Shown: positions 17,909 to 26,566, numbered from the stretch's first letter. The stretch is 64,000 nt of DNA from Saccharopolyspora phatthalungensis (GCF_014203395.1 NZ_JACHIW010000001.1:5315501-5379500), one strand, 5' to 3'. Program-made: numbers and translations. The notes: generated by a model not told the origin, from the letters alone.

Positions 17909-20590
17909 GTGCGTACCTCGGCTCCTTCCGTCTCTCCTCAATTTCTTGGAGGTTGCGCCACGTCTGCTGTCACGTCCGCGTCAATAACGACCACGGCGAC
18001 CCTGACCGGTGATGTCCACGCCACCAACGAGACTGGCGGATGGATCGGCGACTACCTGCGTGACCCCGGCGGCGCGCTCCACCACGTCCTTGCCTCCCTT
18101 GCCGAGTGGGCGATCACCTTCGGCCCGATCGTCGGCCCGCTGCTGGCAGTCGGGCTCGGCTTGCTGATCGGGGTGCGGCGGTGGTGGCGCCGCCACTGCC
18201 ACCAGCGCCTGGCGGCCGATGCGCGGATGGTGACGGTGCTGGCCCCGCCGAGGGTGGATCCGGCGGGCGGGGCGGCGTTGTGGTCCCACCTCGTCGGGCT
18301 GCTGCGCCCGGCCTGGAAGCGCTGGTTCACCGGTCAGCCGCATGTGGGCTGCGAGTACGTCTTCTCCGAAACAGGCGTTGCGATCCGGTTGTGGGTGCCC
18401 GCAGTGATCCCTCCGGGGTTGGTCGAGCGGGCGGTCGAGGCCGCGTGGCCCGGCGCCCACACCCGCACCAGCACCGCCGAGCCACCCTTGCCCGAGGCTG
18501 GGTCGGCGCAGCGGCGCGTGGTCGTGGGGGGCGAGCTCCGGCTGGCCCGTGCGGAGGCGCTGCCGATCCGTACCGACTTCGACGCCGACCCCATCCGGGC
18601 GTTGATCGGCGCACCGGTCGGCCTCGGCCGCAACGAACATGCCTGCGTGCAAGTCCTGGCCCGCCCCGTGACCGGTCACCGGGTCGCCAAGGCCCGCCGC
18701 GCGGCCCGCCGAGTCCACACCGGTAACTCCGCTCACCTCGTCGGCAGGCTGCTGGACCACATCACCCCCGGCGCCCGCACCCACCGCAAGCCCACCACCG
18801 GCTCGGCGACCTCGGGTCGTGATCCGCAAACCGCACTGGAACACAGCGCAGCGAACCGGGCGATCGTCGGCAAACAACGCGGTTCCCAGTACGAGACCGT
18901 GATCCGCTACGCCGTGGCCACCGTACTCCCGGACAAGGCGAGCGATGCCGAGTTGCGCCGGGCGCGGGAGGTCGCGCGAGGCCGCGCACACGCGCTTGCG
19001 GCATCCTTTGCCTCCTACACCGAACACAACCACTACACCCGCCATCGGCTGCCTCACCCGGGCGCCACCTTCGCCGACCGGAGGCTTGGCCGCGGGGATC
19101 TGCTGTCGGTGCCCGAGCTGGCCGCGCTCGCTCACCTGCCCACCGATGAAGCGATTCCCGGTGTGCAACGAGCCGGAGCGAAAGCGATCGCCCCACCACC
19201 GGGAATCGCGACCCCCGGACGGGAAGCCAAGCCACTGGGGGTGACCGACACCGGCCACCCACGGCCGGTGGCGCTGCGGGTGCCGGATGCCCGGCATCAC
19301 CTGCATGTCCTCGGAGCCACTGGCTCGGGTAAATCCACGTTGCTGGGCACCATGATTCTCGCGGATGCCGAAGCGGGCCGCGGCACCGTGGTGATCGACC
19401 CCAAGGGAGACCTCGTCACCGACGTGCTCTCCCGACTACCCCGCTGGGCGGCGGACCGGGTGGTGCTCTTCGACGCCGACTCGCGGCACCGCCCGCCCTG
19501 CCTCAACCCCCTTGACGGTGGGGAAACCGATCTCACCGTCGACAACCTCGTGTCGGTGTTCCGGCGGGTGTACTCGGCGTTCTGGGGACCCCGCACCGAC
19601 GACGTCATGCGGGCAGCGTGTCTGACCCTGCGCGTGCAGGACGGCGTCGCCACGCTCGCGGACCTGCCGAAGTTGCTGGCGGAACCCGCCTTCCGCTCCC
19701 GCGTCACCGCGGGTCTCACCGATCCGGTGTTGAAGGGCTTCTGGTCCTGGTATGACGAACTCACCGACTCCGCCCGCTCCCAGGTCATCTCACCCCTGAT
19801 GAACAAACTCCGGGCTTTTCTGCTGCGGCCCTTCGTCCGCGACGCCATCGCAGCAGGACGCTCCACGGTGGACATGGGTAGGGTGCTTGACGGCGGGATC
19901 TGCCTGGTGCGTGTTCCGAAAGGCTCATTGGGGGAGGAGACCACCCGGCTGGTCGGCTCACTGGTGGTGGCCCGCACCTGGCAGGCCACCACCGCCCGCG
20001 CCAGTATCCCGCAGCGCCAGCGCCGGGATGCCTCGATGGTGATCGACGAGTGTCATAACTTCCTCAATCTCCCGTATCCGCTGGAAGACATGCTCGCCGA
20101 AGCCCGCGGGTTCCGGGTCGCGATGACTCTGGCGCACCAGCACCTCGGACAGCTCCCCCGCGAACTCAGGGCGGGTATTTCGACCAACGCCCGGTCGAAG
20201 ATCTTCTTCAATGCCAGCCCCGAAGACGCCCGCGAACTCGCCCGCCACACCGCACCCCGGCTCTCCGACCACGACCTGGCGCACCTGGGCGTCTACCACG
20301 CCGCCGCCCGACTCGTCCTGCGCGGCGAAGAAGCCGAACCCTTCACCCTCACCACCCAGCCCCTGCCACCGGCGATTCCTGGACGCGCCCGCGACATCCG
20401 CCGGACCGCCCGACAGTCCACCCACACACGAGGACCAAACGCACCGAAAACGTCCACATCGGACCGGTGCGACGCAGACTCCCGTCAGTCGACGGCCACC
20501 GCTGCGCGTCCACGTCCCCAAGCAGCGCCTGGCAGTTCACCTCGGTCTGCCCGGCGGCCCCGCAGCACCGATCCGCGTCGTCACGGCTGA
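17909..20590 (+). CDS. VirD4/TraG-type coupling ATPase
   Basis: The protein is 893 aa as drawn from GTG 17909. There is one membrane helix near residues 65-90 (ITFGPIVGPLLAVGLGLLIG). Walker A is GATGSGKST near residue 469, followed by VVIDPKGDLVTDVL; Walker B is SMVIDECHNFL near 710. The pattern fits T4SS coupling proteins that deliver the DNA-protein complex to the channel. The C-terminal 100 residues are Thr/Pro/Arg-rich. The start is doubtful: GTG 17909 has only a distant GGAG, while a perfect GGAGG at 17948 sits seven bases before an in-frame ACG at 17960. Confidence 0.88.
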   Translation: MRTSAPSVSPQFLGGCATSAVTSASITTTATLTGDVHATNETGGWIGDYLRDPGGALHHVLASLAEWAITFGPIVGPLLAVGLGLLIGVRRWWRRHCHQRLAADARMVTVLAPPRVDPAGGAALWSHLVGLLRPAWKRWFTGQPHVGCEYVFSETGVAIRLWVPAVIPPGLVERAVEAAWPGAHTRTSTAEPPLPEAGSAQRRVVVGGELRLARAEALPIRTDFDADPIRALIGAPVGLGRNEHACVQVLARPVTGHRVAKARRAARRVHTGNSAHLVGRLLDHITPGARTHRKPTTGSATSGRDPQTALEHSAANRAIVGKQRGSQYETVIRYAVATVLPDKASDAELRRAREVARGRAHALAASFASYTEHNHYTRHRLPHPGATFADRRLGRGDLLSVPELAALAHLPTDEAIPGVQRAGAKAIAPPPGIATPGREAKPLGVTDTGHPRPVALRVPDARHHLHVLGATGSGKSTLLGTMILADAEAGRGTVVIDPKGDLVTDVLSRLPRWAADRVVLFDADSRHRPPCLNPLDGGETDLTVDNLVSVFRRVYSAFWGPRTDDVMRAACLTLRVQDGVATLADLPKLLAEPAFRSRVTAGLTDPVLKGFWSWYDELTDSARSQVISPLMNKLRAFLLRPFVRDAIAAGRSTVDMGRVLDGGICLVRVPKGSLGEETTRLVGSLVVARTWQATTARASIPQRQRRDASMVIDECHNFLNLPYPLEDMLAEARGFRVAMTLAHQHLGQLPRELRAGISTNARSKIFFNASPEDARELARHTAPRLSDHDLAHLGVYHAAARLVLRGEEAEPFTLTTQPLPPAIPGRARDIRRTARQSTHTRGPNAPKTSTSDRCDADSRQSTATAARPRPQAAPGSSPRSARRPRSTDPRRHG

Positions 20591-20694
20591 CCACCGAAGC
20601 AGGCCACTGAACTCGGCTCCCCCTGGTCTTTCGCCTGCCGCGGTCGCGGTGCGGCGGTCCCTGTCCTGCCCCCGGCGCTTGGAGGTCTGTCATC

Positions 20695-21771
20695 GTGATC
20701 AACCAGCCTGTCCGCCAACGTGCGCTGCGTGGCCTCAGGCCCGCACGCCCCACCCCGCGCGTGGCGAACTCGATCGAGCATCAAGCCACGCTCGCGTGGC
20801 GGCTGACCCCACGGGATAAGTGGATCATCCGGATGCTGCACGAGCACCGCGTGCTCACCGCCAGCCAGATCACCCTGTGCGCGTTCCCGTCGTTTCGCTC
20901 CGGACGGCAACGACTGCGGGAGTTATTCCAATGGTCAGTCCTCGACCGCTTCCAGCCCTCGATCGTCCTGGGCACCGCGCCCATGCACTACGTCCTCGGA
21001 CCCGCCGGCGCCGCGGTGCTGGCCGGTGAAGAGGGCCTGGATGTCAAAGACCTCGGCTATCGCCGGGACCGGGCGATGGGAATCGCCCACAACCTGCGCC
21101 TTGCCCATACCGTCGGCGTCAACGAATGGTTCACCACGCTGATCGCCCACGCCCACGGACACCCGGAGGAAACGGTCGGGGCGTGGTGGTCGGAGACTCG
21201 CTGCGCGAAGCATTTCGGTGATCTGGTGCGCCCCGACGCCTACGGCCGCTGGCAGCACAGCGGACGGGAGTTCGAGTTCTTCCTCGAGTTCGACCTCGCC
21301 ACCGAAGCGCAGGCGCGTGTGGCAGCCAAACTCCACGGCTACGCCCAACTTGCCGCCGCCACCGGCATCACCACCCCGGTCCTGGTGTGGCTGCCCACCG
21401 CACGCCGTGAAACCGCCACCCGCCGGCTGCTCACCCGCACGTGGCGCGACCTCGATGAACCCCACCGCGTTCCCATCGCTACAGCCGCAGCCGACCTGCT
21501 TAACCCCGACGTACCGGAGCCCAGCCCCGCCGAACCGGTCTGGCTCCTACTGGCCGCCAGCACCACCAGGGCCGCCTCGACTCGGCGAGGTCTGCACGAG
21601 TTGCCCGACGCCTGGCCGCATCTCCCGCCACCGACCGTCTCACCCGAACCCACCACGAACTCGGTGTCCTCACCGGCCATGCTGCCGCCACCGGCACCGA
21701 TGCCTCCGAAGGCCCACGCCCCACGGCACACCTCCGCGCGGAACCAGGGGCCGGAGGTGACACCCGAATGA
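20695..21771 (+). CDS. replication-relaxation family protein
   Basis: The protein is 358 aa from GTG 20695, with TTGGAGG upstream. It has the features I associate with the replication-relaxation family (Pfam Replic_Relax): an N-terminal winged helix (TPRDKWIIRMLHEHRVLTA, then ITLCAFPSFRSGRQRLREL), then HYVLGPAGAAVL, then a central NEWFTTL segment and RPDAYGRW with EFFLEFDLATE, a nuclease-like acidic core. No MOB relaxase is otherwise visible in the window, so this protein next to the coupling ATPase is a candidate for nicking or DNA processing. That function is inferred. Confidence 0.8.
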   Translation: MINQPVRQRALRGLRPARPTPRVANSIEHQATLAWRLTPRDKWIIRMLHEHRVLTASQITLCAFPSFRSGRQRLRELFQWSVLDRFQPSIVLGTAPMHYVLGPAGAAVLAGEEGLDVKDLGYRRDRAMGIAHNLRLAHTVGVNEWFTTLIAHAHGHPEETVGAWWSETRCAKHFGDLVRPDAYGRWQHSGREFEFFLEFDLATEAQARVAAKLHGYAQLAAATGITTPVLVWLPTARRETATRRLLTRTWRDLDEPHRVPIATAAADLLNPDVPEPSPAEPVWLLLAASTTRAASTRRGLHELPDAWPHLPPPTVSPEPTTNSVSSPAMLPPPAPMPPKAHAPRHTSARNQGPEVTPE

Positions 21772-22730
21772 CCAAGCTCATGGTTGCCGTGCTCGGCGTT
21801 ATCATCGGGTTCCCCCTCTTCCTCGCCTTCGCCGTCACGGGAGCGTTCTCTGCGCTCTCCGGCAACAGCTCCAGCGCAGACGCGGCCTGCATACCCACCG
21901 GCGCCACGTCCGAAGGCGTGGCCGGATACGGTCCCGAGCAGATGGCCAACGCCGCCACCATCGTCGCGGTGGGCAAGAAGATGAACGTTCCCGAAGAGGG
22001 CTGGGTGATCGCGATCGCCACCGCACTGCAGGAATCCGGCCTGCGCAACCTCGACCACGGCGACCGCGACAGCCTCGGGCTCTTCCAACAACGCCCCTCC
22101 CAAGGCTGGGGCACCCCCACACAGATCACCGACCCCACCTACGCCGCCACCCAGTTCTACCGACACCTGCTCGCGCTCCCCGGCTGGCAAGACATGAGCG
22201 TCAACGACGCCGCGCAGGCCGTCCAACAATCAGGACTCCCCTACGCCTACGCACAACACGAGCCCGCCGCGCGCACCGTCGTCGCCGCAGTGAGCGGTGC
22301 TACGTGCACCACCCCCGAAACCGGCGACTGCGACAACATCCAAGCACCCAACCCAACCGCGCTCGCCGCGATCAACTACGCCTGCGGACAACAAGGACTC
22401 CCGTATGTCCAGGGTGGCAACGGACCCGAAGCCGGCCACGCCGGATTCGACTGCAGCGGACTGACCACCGCCGCCTACCAAGCAGCCGGAATCTCCTTAC
22501 CCCGCAAAGCACAATGGCAATACGACGCTGGCCCGCTGCTGCCAGCCGACGCATCCCTGCAACCCGGAGACCTCGTCTTCTACGGCACCCCACACAACAT
22601 CCACCACGTCGGCCTCTACATCGGAGCCGGACAAATGATCAACACACCTGACTTCGGCCAACCCGTCCAAGTCAACAACATCCGCTGGCCCGGCGACGAC
22701 TACGCCGGAGCCACCCGACCAACGAATTGA
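21768..22730 (+). CDS. NlpC/P60 cell-wall hydrolase of the conjugation system
   Basis: The protein is 320 aa. One N-terminal membrane anchor (MVAVLGVIIGFPLFLAFAV) is followed by a lysozyme-like segment (IATALQESGLRNL, then DSLGLFQQRPSQGWG) and a C-terminal NlpC/P60 domain. The catalytic Cys is in GFDCSGLTT, the His in NIHHVGLYIG, and the polar third residue lies downstream. It would open peptidoglycan for the transfer channel, analogous to VirB1. Its start overlaps the replication-relaxation stop (ATGA). It is the last gene of the conjugation operon; codons near the end become A-richer. Confidence 0.88.
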   Translation: MTKLMVAVLGVIIGFPLFLAFAVTGAFSALSGNSSSADAACIPTGATSEGVAGYGPEQMANAATIVAVGKKMNVPEEGWVIAIATALQESGLRNLDHGDRDSLGLFQQRPSQGWGTPTQITDPTYAATQFYRHLLALPGWQDMSVNDAAQAVQQSGLPYAYAQHEPAARTVVAAVSGATCTTPETGDCDNIQAPNPTALAAINYACGQQGLPYVQGGNGPEAGHAGFDCSGLTTAAYQAAGISLPRKAQWQYDAGPLLPADASLQPGDLVFYGTPHNIHHVGLYIGAGQMINTPDFGQPVQVNNIRWPGDDYAGATRPTN

Positions 22731-22732
22731 CT

Positions 22733-22772
22733 ATTGCTGTATTTTCCGCGCAAGAATGACAGTTTCCGCATG
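22733..22772 (+). repeat. imperfect direct repeat, copy 1
   Basis: About 40 bases starting ATTGCTGTATTTTCCGC, three bases after the NlpC/P60 stop, match the segment at 23945-23984 with a few substitutions and single-base gaps. Each copy contains two TTTCCGC-type boxes. The pair brackets the HNH-like gene. Confidence 0.6.
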
Positions 22773-22910
22773 CCGATGATAGTTGTCCGATCTTTTGATC
22801 AGTTACCGCGGAAAGAGTTGCACTCGGCCATACCACCGATCACCGGTGACACGGCGGCGCGTCAGCCTAGCCACTTGCGTAAGGCCCAGTTCTCCGCTGC
22901 CTGGCTCAGG

Positions 22911-23696
22911 TCAGGCCCCAGGTATCCGGGGAACATCCACGGAGGCGCGCCATGCTGCGACCGGTGGCCACCAGATCGTGGGCCGCTGCGCTGGCCAGAG
23001 CGGCAGAGTAATCGTTCGGAACTCCTTGCTGGGCTGATCCTTCATCGTGGTCGCGGTTGTCACATAGCCGAGGATGCAGAACACGACGTTCAGCAGCCGG
23101 ATGGTGGCGCGGTACATCCGGATGTTGGTGCTGCTGTCACCGCTAATCAGGACGCCCAGGCTGGGCTCTAACAAGTACGCGGCGAGGTGCTCACCCTTCG
23201 ATGGGTCCGAGGGGATCTCGCACATACCGATCCGGATCCATGCTTGGTTAGGCGGCTGGTCGTTCTCGTAGAACTCGCGGCGATGCTCTTTGGGAAAGGG
23301 CTCCACCTGCTGATTTTTGTCAGCGTAGGCACACACCACAGCGGTCTTGAAGGCCCACCGCGCCAGGGTGAGCTGGGCATCCTCTTCGAGTGGGATCGAC
23401 CTGCCATGCGACCTGAACAAGTGGATAAGCAGCGGCTTCGCATCCTGTTCTAGCCGACTCATCCACCCGTTGTTGCAGGACGCACAGACGATCTGGAGTT
23501 TCTTGCTGAACACGCCACCACGCTGGACGATTGGAGGGTCACCGATCTCTCGAAGACCAACGCCGTTGTAACCGAGCTTGCGAAGCCAGTCACCGAAGAT
23601 GTGCTCCTGGGTCAACCGACCTGGTGCGTCACAGAACACGCAGGTCTTCTTTGTTGATGCTGCGGCGCGACGAGACGCTCGTGTGTGGTGATCCAT
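22911..23696 (-). CDS. HNH-like zinc-binding protein
   Basis: The protein is 261 aa. The N-terminal half has CVFCDAPGRLTQEHIFGDWL, then about 35 residues later VCASCNNGWMSRLE: two CxxC zinc pairs around an EHIF motif. This fits a degenerate HNH/zinc-finger endonuclease family found scattered in bacterial accessory regions. The rest is alpha/beta with no motif known to me. It is transcribed opposite to the conjugation operon and bracketed by direct repeats, so it looks like inserted cargo. The start at ATG 23696 gives the full zinc domain. Nuclease activity is not proven by sequence. Confidence 0.65.
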   Translation of the reverse strand: MDHHTRASRRAAASTKKTCVFCDAPGRLTQEHIFGDWLRKLGYNGVGLREIGDPPIVQRGGVFSKKLQIVCASCNNGWMSRLEQDAKPLLIHLFRSHGRSIPLEEDAQLTLARWAFKTAVVCAYADKNQQVEPFPKEHRREFYENDQPPNQAWIRIGMCEIPSDPSKGEHLAAYLLEPSLGVLISGDSSTNIRMYRATIRLLNVVFCILGYVTTATTMKDQPSKEFRTITLPLWPAQRPTIWWPPVAAWRASVDVPRIPGA

Positions 23697-23944
23697 AGGC
23701 GAACAACGGTAGTGGAACGCGCACCAACGAGGCGTGGACGACCACCGATTGATCCAACAGTCGGCCGAGGACCAGGGCCCTCACTACTACACGGCACACG
23801 CTGGCATGCTGCTGAGCGAGCGGCAGTAGCCAAGACACGTGGGTGATCAGATCGCATGAAAACCAGTCATGCCCGACGTGATCAAGTCGTACGAAAACAG
23901 CAGGTCGCGTGAGCTGACCTGATCATGTTCGTCCGGAACGTACA

Positions 23945-23984
23945 ATTGCTGTACTTTCCGCAGCAAGATGAGCATTTCCGCGTG
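23945..23984 (+). repeat. imperfect direct repeat, copy 2
   Basis: ATTGCTGTACTTTCCGC and the following GCAAGATGAGCATTTCCGCG match the copy at 22733-22772. The copy is immediately followed by a perfect 12-bp inverted repeat. Confidence 0.6.
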
Positions 23985-24017
23985 TACTTGAGCACTGGGC
24001 GAGCAAGTGCTCAAGTA
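23985..24017. promoter_or_regulatory. perfect 12-bp inverted repeat
   Basis: TACTTGAGCACT at 23985-23996 and AGTGCTCAAGTA at 24006-24017 flank a nine-base loop. There is no following T-run on either strand, so an operator or transfer/recombination site is as likely as a terminator. Confidence 0.6.
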
Positions 24018-24116
24018 AGGCGGAAGGTCTTCACCGTAACCACGTAACTACACGGCCATGCGTCTAGAGCAACGCTCGCACGCCGAGGGTCCGAAGCCGC
24101 ACGGCCACACCGACGA

Positions 24117-24155
24117 GACGTGCCCGTGCCCGTCGATGACGGGCACGGGCACGTC
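24117..24155 (-). terminator. strong hairpin terminator of the cold-shock gene
   Basis: Perfect 18-bp arms (24117-24134 and 24138-24155) flank a three-base loop, about 14 bases past the stop of the cold-shock gene. The hairpin is GC-rich and lacks a clear U-tract, as is usual in actinomycetes. Confidence 0.8.
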
Positions 24156-24168
24156 GGTGCCTCAGCAC

Positions 24169-24372
24169 TCAGATGACGCGCACGCCCTGGGCCTGCGGTC
24201 CCTTCTGCCCCTGGCCGATCTCGAACTCGACCCGCTGGCCCTCGTCGAGGGACTTGAAGCCGCTGCCCTGGATCTCCGAAAAGTGAACGAAGACGTCAGG
24301 TCCGCCGCCGTCTTGGGCGATGAACCCGAAGCCCTTCTCGCCGTTGAACCACTTCACGCTGCCTTGCGCCAT
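24169..24372 (-). CDS. csp: cold-shock domain protein
   Basis: This 67 aa single cold-shock domain protein is complete. It starts [18 protein letters not shown] (RNP1 region KGFGFI) and contains [10 protein letters not shown] (RNP2 type). CspA-family proteins bind single-stranded RNA or DNA and act as RNA chaperones. Length and motifs are typical. The start ATG at 24372 has a GGAG-type site upstream. It has its own strong terminator, so it is probably monocistronic. Confidence 0.95.
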   Translation of the reverse strand: MAQGSVKWFNGEKGFGFIAQDGGGPDVFVHFSEIQGSGFKSLDEGQRVEFEIGQGQKGPQAQGVRVI

Positions 24373-24474
24373 GCCGAACTCTCCTAGCGGCGCCGTTCCG
24401 CCTCACGGTGAGGTCAGCCGACAACCGGCTAGACAGATTACATGCTCGCTCGGTCGGTGTCGGCGCAAGGCGGC

Positions 24475-24822
24475 TCAGCGCGGGGCGCCGTCCGTTCCAC
24501 ACTCCGGCCAAGTCTCATCGCATCCCGGCGCAGCGCATTGACGTGTCTGGTTCGGCCCGATTCTGTAAAGTGCGCAGAGCTGCCGCACGTGCGACGACGT
24601 GTAGGCCAGAGCGTCGAGAGCGAACAGAGGCCGGTCGAGGTGGTCGAAGCCTTTCAGCTCTCCGACTTTCCGCCAGTAGCGTTCGTGCGCGTGCCTGATG
24701 CGAGGTCCGGACTTCGGGATGTTGCGGTGGTCGTAGCGCCAGGACGCCTCCGGAGTGAGCCACGCTACGGCGACGGCGCTAAGTCCGCACACCACTGAAC
24801 TGACCACGATCTGCTCTAGCAC
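24475..24822 (-). CDS. hypothetical small membrane-anchored protein
   Basis: The protein is 115 aa from GTG 24822, which overlaps the stop of the small frame upstream by seven bases. An N-terminal hydrophobic helix (IVVSSVVCGLSAVAVAWL) is followed by a basic segment (RYDHRNIPKSGPRIRHAHERYW) and, near the end, CAAPGCDETWPECG, four Cys in a possible metal site. No family is recognised. Stop and codon pattern are consistent with coding, but evidence is modest. Confidence 0.45.
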   Translation of the reverse strand: MLEQIVVSSVVCGLSAVAVAWLTPEASWRYDHRNIPKSGPRIRHAHERYWRKVGELKGFDHLDRPLFALDALAYTSSHVRQLCALYRIGPNQTRQCAAPGCDETWPECGTDGAPR

Positions 24823-24989
24823 GATGCCAATCGGGTCGGGACCGAGTTGCTTGCTTGCGGTGGTTTACGTGCCACGAGGGCCTCGCGCAGTTGGCCCGTG
24901 GCCGGCCCCAGGGCGGCGACTAGGCCCATCACGGCTGCTGGGATGGAGGCGATGAGGTGGGGCCATTCTGGGCTGACACCGGTCCACAA
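24816..24989 (-). CDS. possible small hypothetical protein
   Basis: A 57 aa frame runs from TTG 24989 (LWTGVSPEWPHLIASIP) to a stop overlapping the next start. A hydrophobic stretch (AAVMGLVAALGPATG) suggests a membrane association. It sits between two other small minus-strand frames with tight spacing. Weak evidence. Confidence 0.3.
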   Translation of the reverse strand: MWTGVSPEWPHLIASIPAAVMGLVAALGPATGQLREALVARKPPQASNSVPTRLASC

Positions 24990-25000
24990 CCGACCTGGCT

Positions 25001-25219
25001 CTAGCGGCCTTGATAGGCCAGCAGCAATTCGATGTCCGCTCGCGTCGGGTCGTCGGGGTCGTCGATGTGTGGGGGCGGGCCAAGCCGGAGCACGAGGGCG
25101 CCGTCGACGATGTCGGCGGCGTGGTGCTGGGGTTCCCTGCATCCGGCGAACAAGGTGACGCTCTCGCTGTCGGCGATGTCAACCGCCACGACCAGCATCG
25201 CCCACGCGTCAGCGGGCAT
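25001..25219 (-). CDS. hypothetical small protein
   Basis: The protein is 72 aa from ATG 25219, compact and acidic (DIADSESVTLFAG, then DIVDGALVLRLGPPPHID), probably an alpha/beta fold. It ends 12 bases before the next small frame and overlaps the preceding one by 11 bases, so these frames could form a small operon. No family is recognised. Confidence 0.45.
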   Translation of the reverse strand: MPADAWAMLVVAVDIADSESVTLFAGCREPQHHAADIVDGALVLRLGPPPHIDDPDDPTRADIELLLAYQGR

Positions 25220-25430
25220 CCCATCGGCGGGGTGGTCGCGATCGGTGCGGCGAGGAGGACCACGTCGTCAGGCAAGCCTTCCCGTTGGCGCAGCGACGCC
25301 TTCTCGCCCGGGCCGGCGCGTCGACCGGCGGGGTCGGCGGATCTGGTGCGGTCACCGGTGCAGGCGGGTCAGCGGAGACGCTAGGGCCCGCCGCGCGCGT
25401 TTCCGGGGTGGTGTGCTGGTTGGTCATCAT
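25209..25430 (-). CDS. possible small Pro/Arg-rich protein
   Basis: A 73 aa frame opens at ATG 25430 with GAGAGG ten bases upstream. The first 40 residues are Pro/Ala-rich (TAPDPPTPPVDAPARA) and the rest is Arg/Ser-rich. The composition is compatible with a disordered small protein or with chance. It is kept because of the good ribosome binding site and the overlap with the next frame. Confidence 0.3.
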   Translation of the reverse strand: MMTNQHTTPETRAAGPSVSADPPAPVTAPDPPTPPVDAPARARRRRCANGKACLTTWSSSPHRSRPPRRWDAR

Positions 25431-25608
25431 CGTGCACCTCTCGGGGTTTGTCGTGGTGATCGGTACTGACCATGGATATGGACGCTTCGTCCCGGCGGTA
25501 GTGTCAACGCCGATTCGGGTCGCTGGCAGCTGAAGAACCGGAATGGCCCAAAGCCAATGATTCTCCGGACCACGTCCACACAAGACAGTCATCTTGTTGT
25601 CGAAATAC

Positions 25609-25739
25609 CTTGACGTCACGAGGCAAAGGAAGCGTTCATATCCGTGTAGCCCGCACGACCGGCAGCGCACCGGGGGCTACACCGCCCCCGGGGGCATGAC
25701 CATCACCATCCCGCTTCACCCGTGAAGGAGAGGGTTGTC
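25609..25739 (+). promoter_or_regulatory. conserved leader with two palindromes (copy 1)
   Basis: The upstream region of the winged-helix gene is shared with the decayed copy at about 30215-30345. It contains TTGAC near 25611, a 9-bp inverted repeat (GTGTAGCCC at 25644-25652, GGGCTACAC at 25674-25682) and a perfect palindrome GCCCCCGGGGGC at 25684-25695. AAGGAG lies before the ATG at 25740. Conservation of both stems between copies suggests a regulatory RNA or operator. Confidence 0.6.
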
Positions 25740-26492
25740 ATGCCCAGGAAGAACAACAACGCCCACAAGCCGACCAAGCCCCGCGCCCTGCAGGCCCTGC
25801 CTGCCAGCAGCCCGGCCGTACCGGTGCGCACCGACGCCGAGGACAAGGTGTGGGCCGCGCTGTACGCCCACCCCAACTCGACTACCGCCGAGCTGGCCGA
25901 GGCCGCCAAGGTGGGTCGGTCCACTGCCGGGAAGGTCCTCGCCGCCTGGGACAAGGACGGCACCGTCACCCGCATCTGCGGTATCGCCGAAGGCGGTCGC
26001 CGCGCCGCCGACCGGTGGACGGTCAACGACGCCGCGGATACCGCGATCCCGGAGGCGGAAACGGTCGACGAGCCGTCGAACGCCAATGAGGCCAGCACCC
26101 CCGCGGATGTCCTCGACGAGCCGGGGGCCGACACCGCAACGACGGAGGAGATCCCCACCGAGGACACCGTGTCCAGCGTGGACTGCTCCCCGCTCGAGCC
26201 GGTCCCGGATTTGCCCACGCAGCCGGACACCGGGGCGAACAACTCCTCCGGGAAGCCGCCGTCGGCGAAGGCTGGCCGGTTGGGCAAGGGGGAGCTGCGG
26301 GGCATGGTTGAGGACTTCCTGACCGAGCACGCGGGCGAGCAGTTCAGCCCGAACGCGATCGGTAAGGCCCTAAACCGGTCTGCGGGCGCGGTGAACAACG
26401 CGCTGGAGAAGCTGGTCGCCGACGGCTACGCCCTCAAGACCCAGAACTCGCCCAAGCGTTTCGCCGCCAAGCTCGACGAGCCCGGCGCCTAA
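25740..26492 (+). CDS. two-domain winged-helix DNA-binding protein
   Basis: The protein is 250 aa from ATG 25740 (AAGGAG upstream). A Lys/Arg-rich N-terminus (PRKNNNAHKPTKP) is followed by a first HTH (residues 38-100: KVWAALYAHPNSTTAELAEA, then KVGRSTAGKVLAAWDKDGTV). An acidic, Pro/Thr-rich linker (105-180) joins it to a second winged helix (190-245: GKGELRGMVEDFLTEH, then NAIGKALNRSAGAVNNAL). The second domain is closely similar to the N-terminal domain of the MoxR-like ATPase at 36559-37854. A MarR-like transcription factor is the best description. A decayed paralog lies at 30346-31052. Confidence 0.72.
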   Translation: MPRKNNNAHKPTKPRALQALPASSPAVPVRTDAEDKVWAALYAHPNSTTAELAEAAKVGRSTAGKVLAAWDKDGTVTRICGIAEGGRRAADRWTVNDAADTAIPEAETVDEPSNANEASTPADVLDEPGADTATTEEIPTEDTVSSVDCSPLEPVPDLPTQPDTGANNSSGKPPSAKAGRLGKGELRGMVEDFLTEHAGEQFSPNAIGKALNRSAGAVNNALEKLVADGYALKTQNSPKRFAAKLDEPGA

Positions 26493-26516
26493 CCCGGTGG
26501 TGCGGATGCGGCGGCG

Positions 26517-26566
26517 TGGCGTGGTGGTGTTCCAGCCGATCGCCCGGCTGGGACACCACCACGCCA
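26517..26566 (+). terminator. long hairpin terminator
   Basis: The 14-bp arms TGGCGTGGTGGTGT (26517-26530) and their complement (26553-26566) are continued by an inner CCAGCC/GGCTGG stem. It sits 24 bases after the stop of the winged-helix gene. Confidence 0.75.

Noticed and set aside
24058..24387. Plus-strand frame opposite the cold-shock gene
   Set aside because: The minus-strand 67-codon cold-shock domain is unmistakable and has its own terminator.
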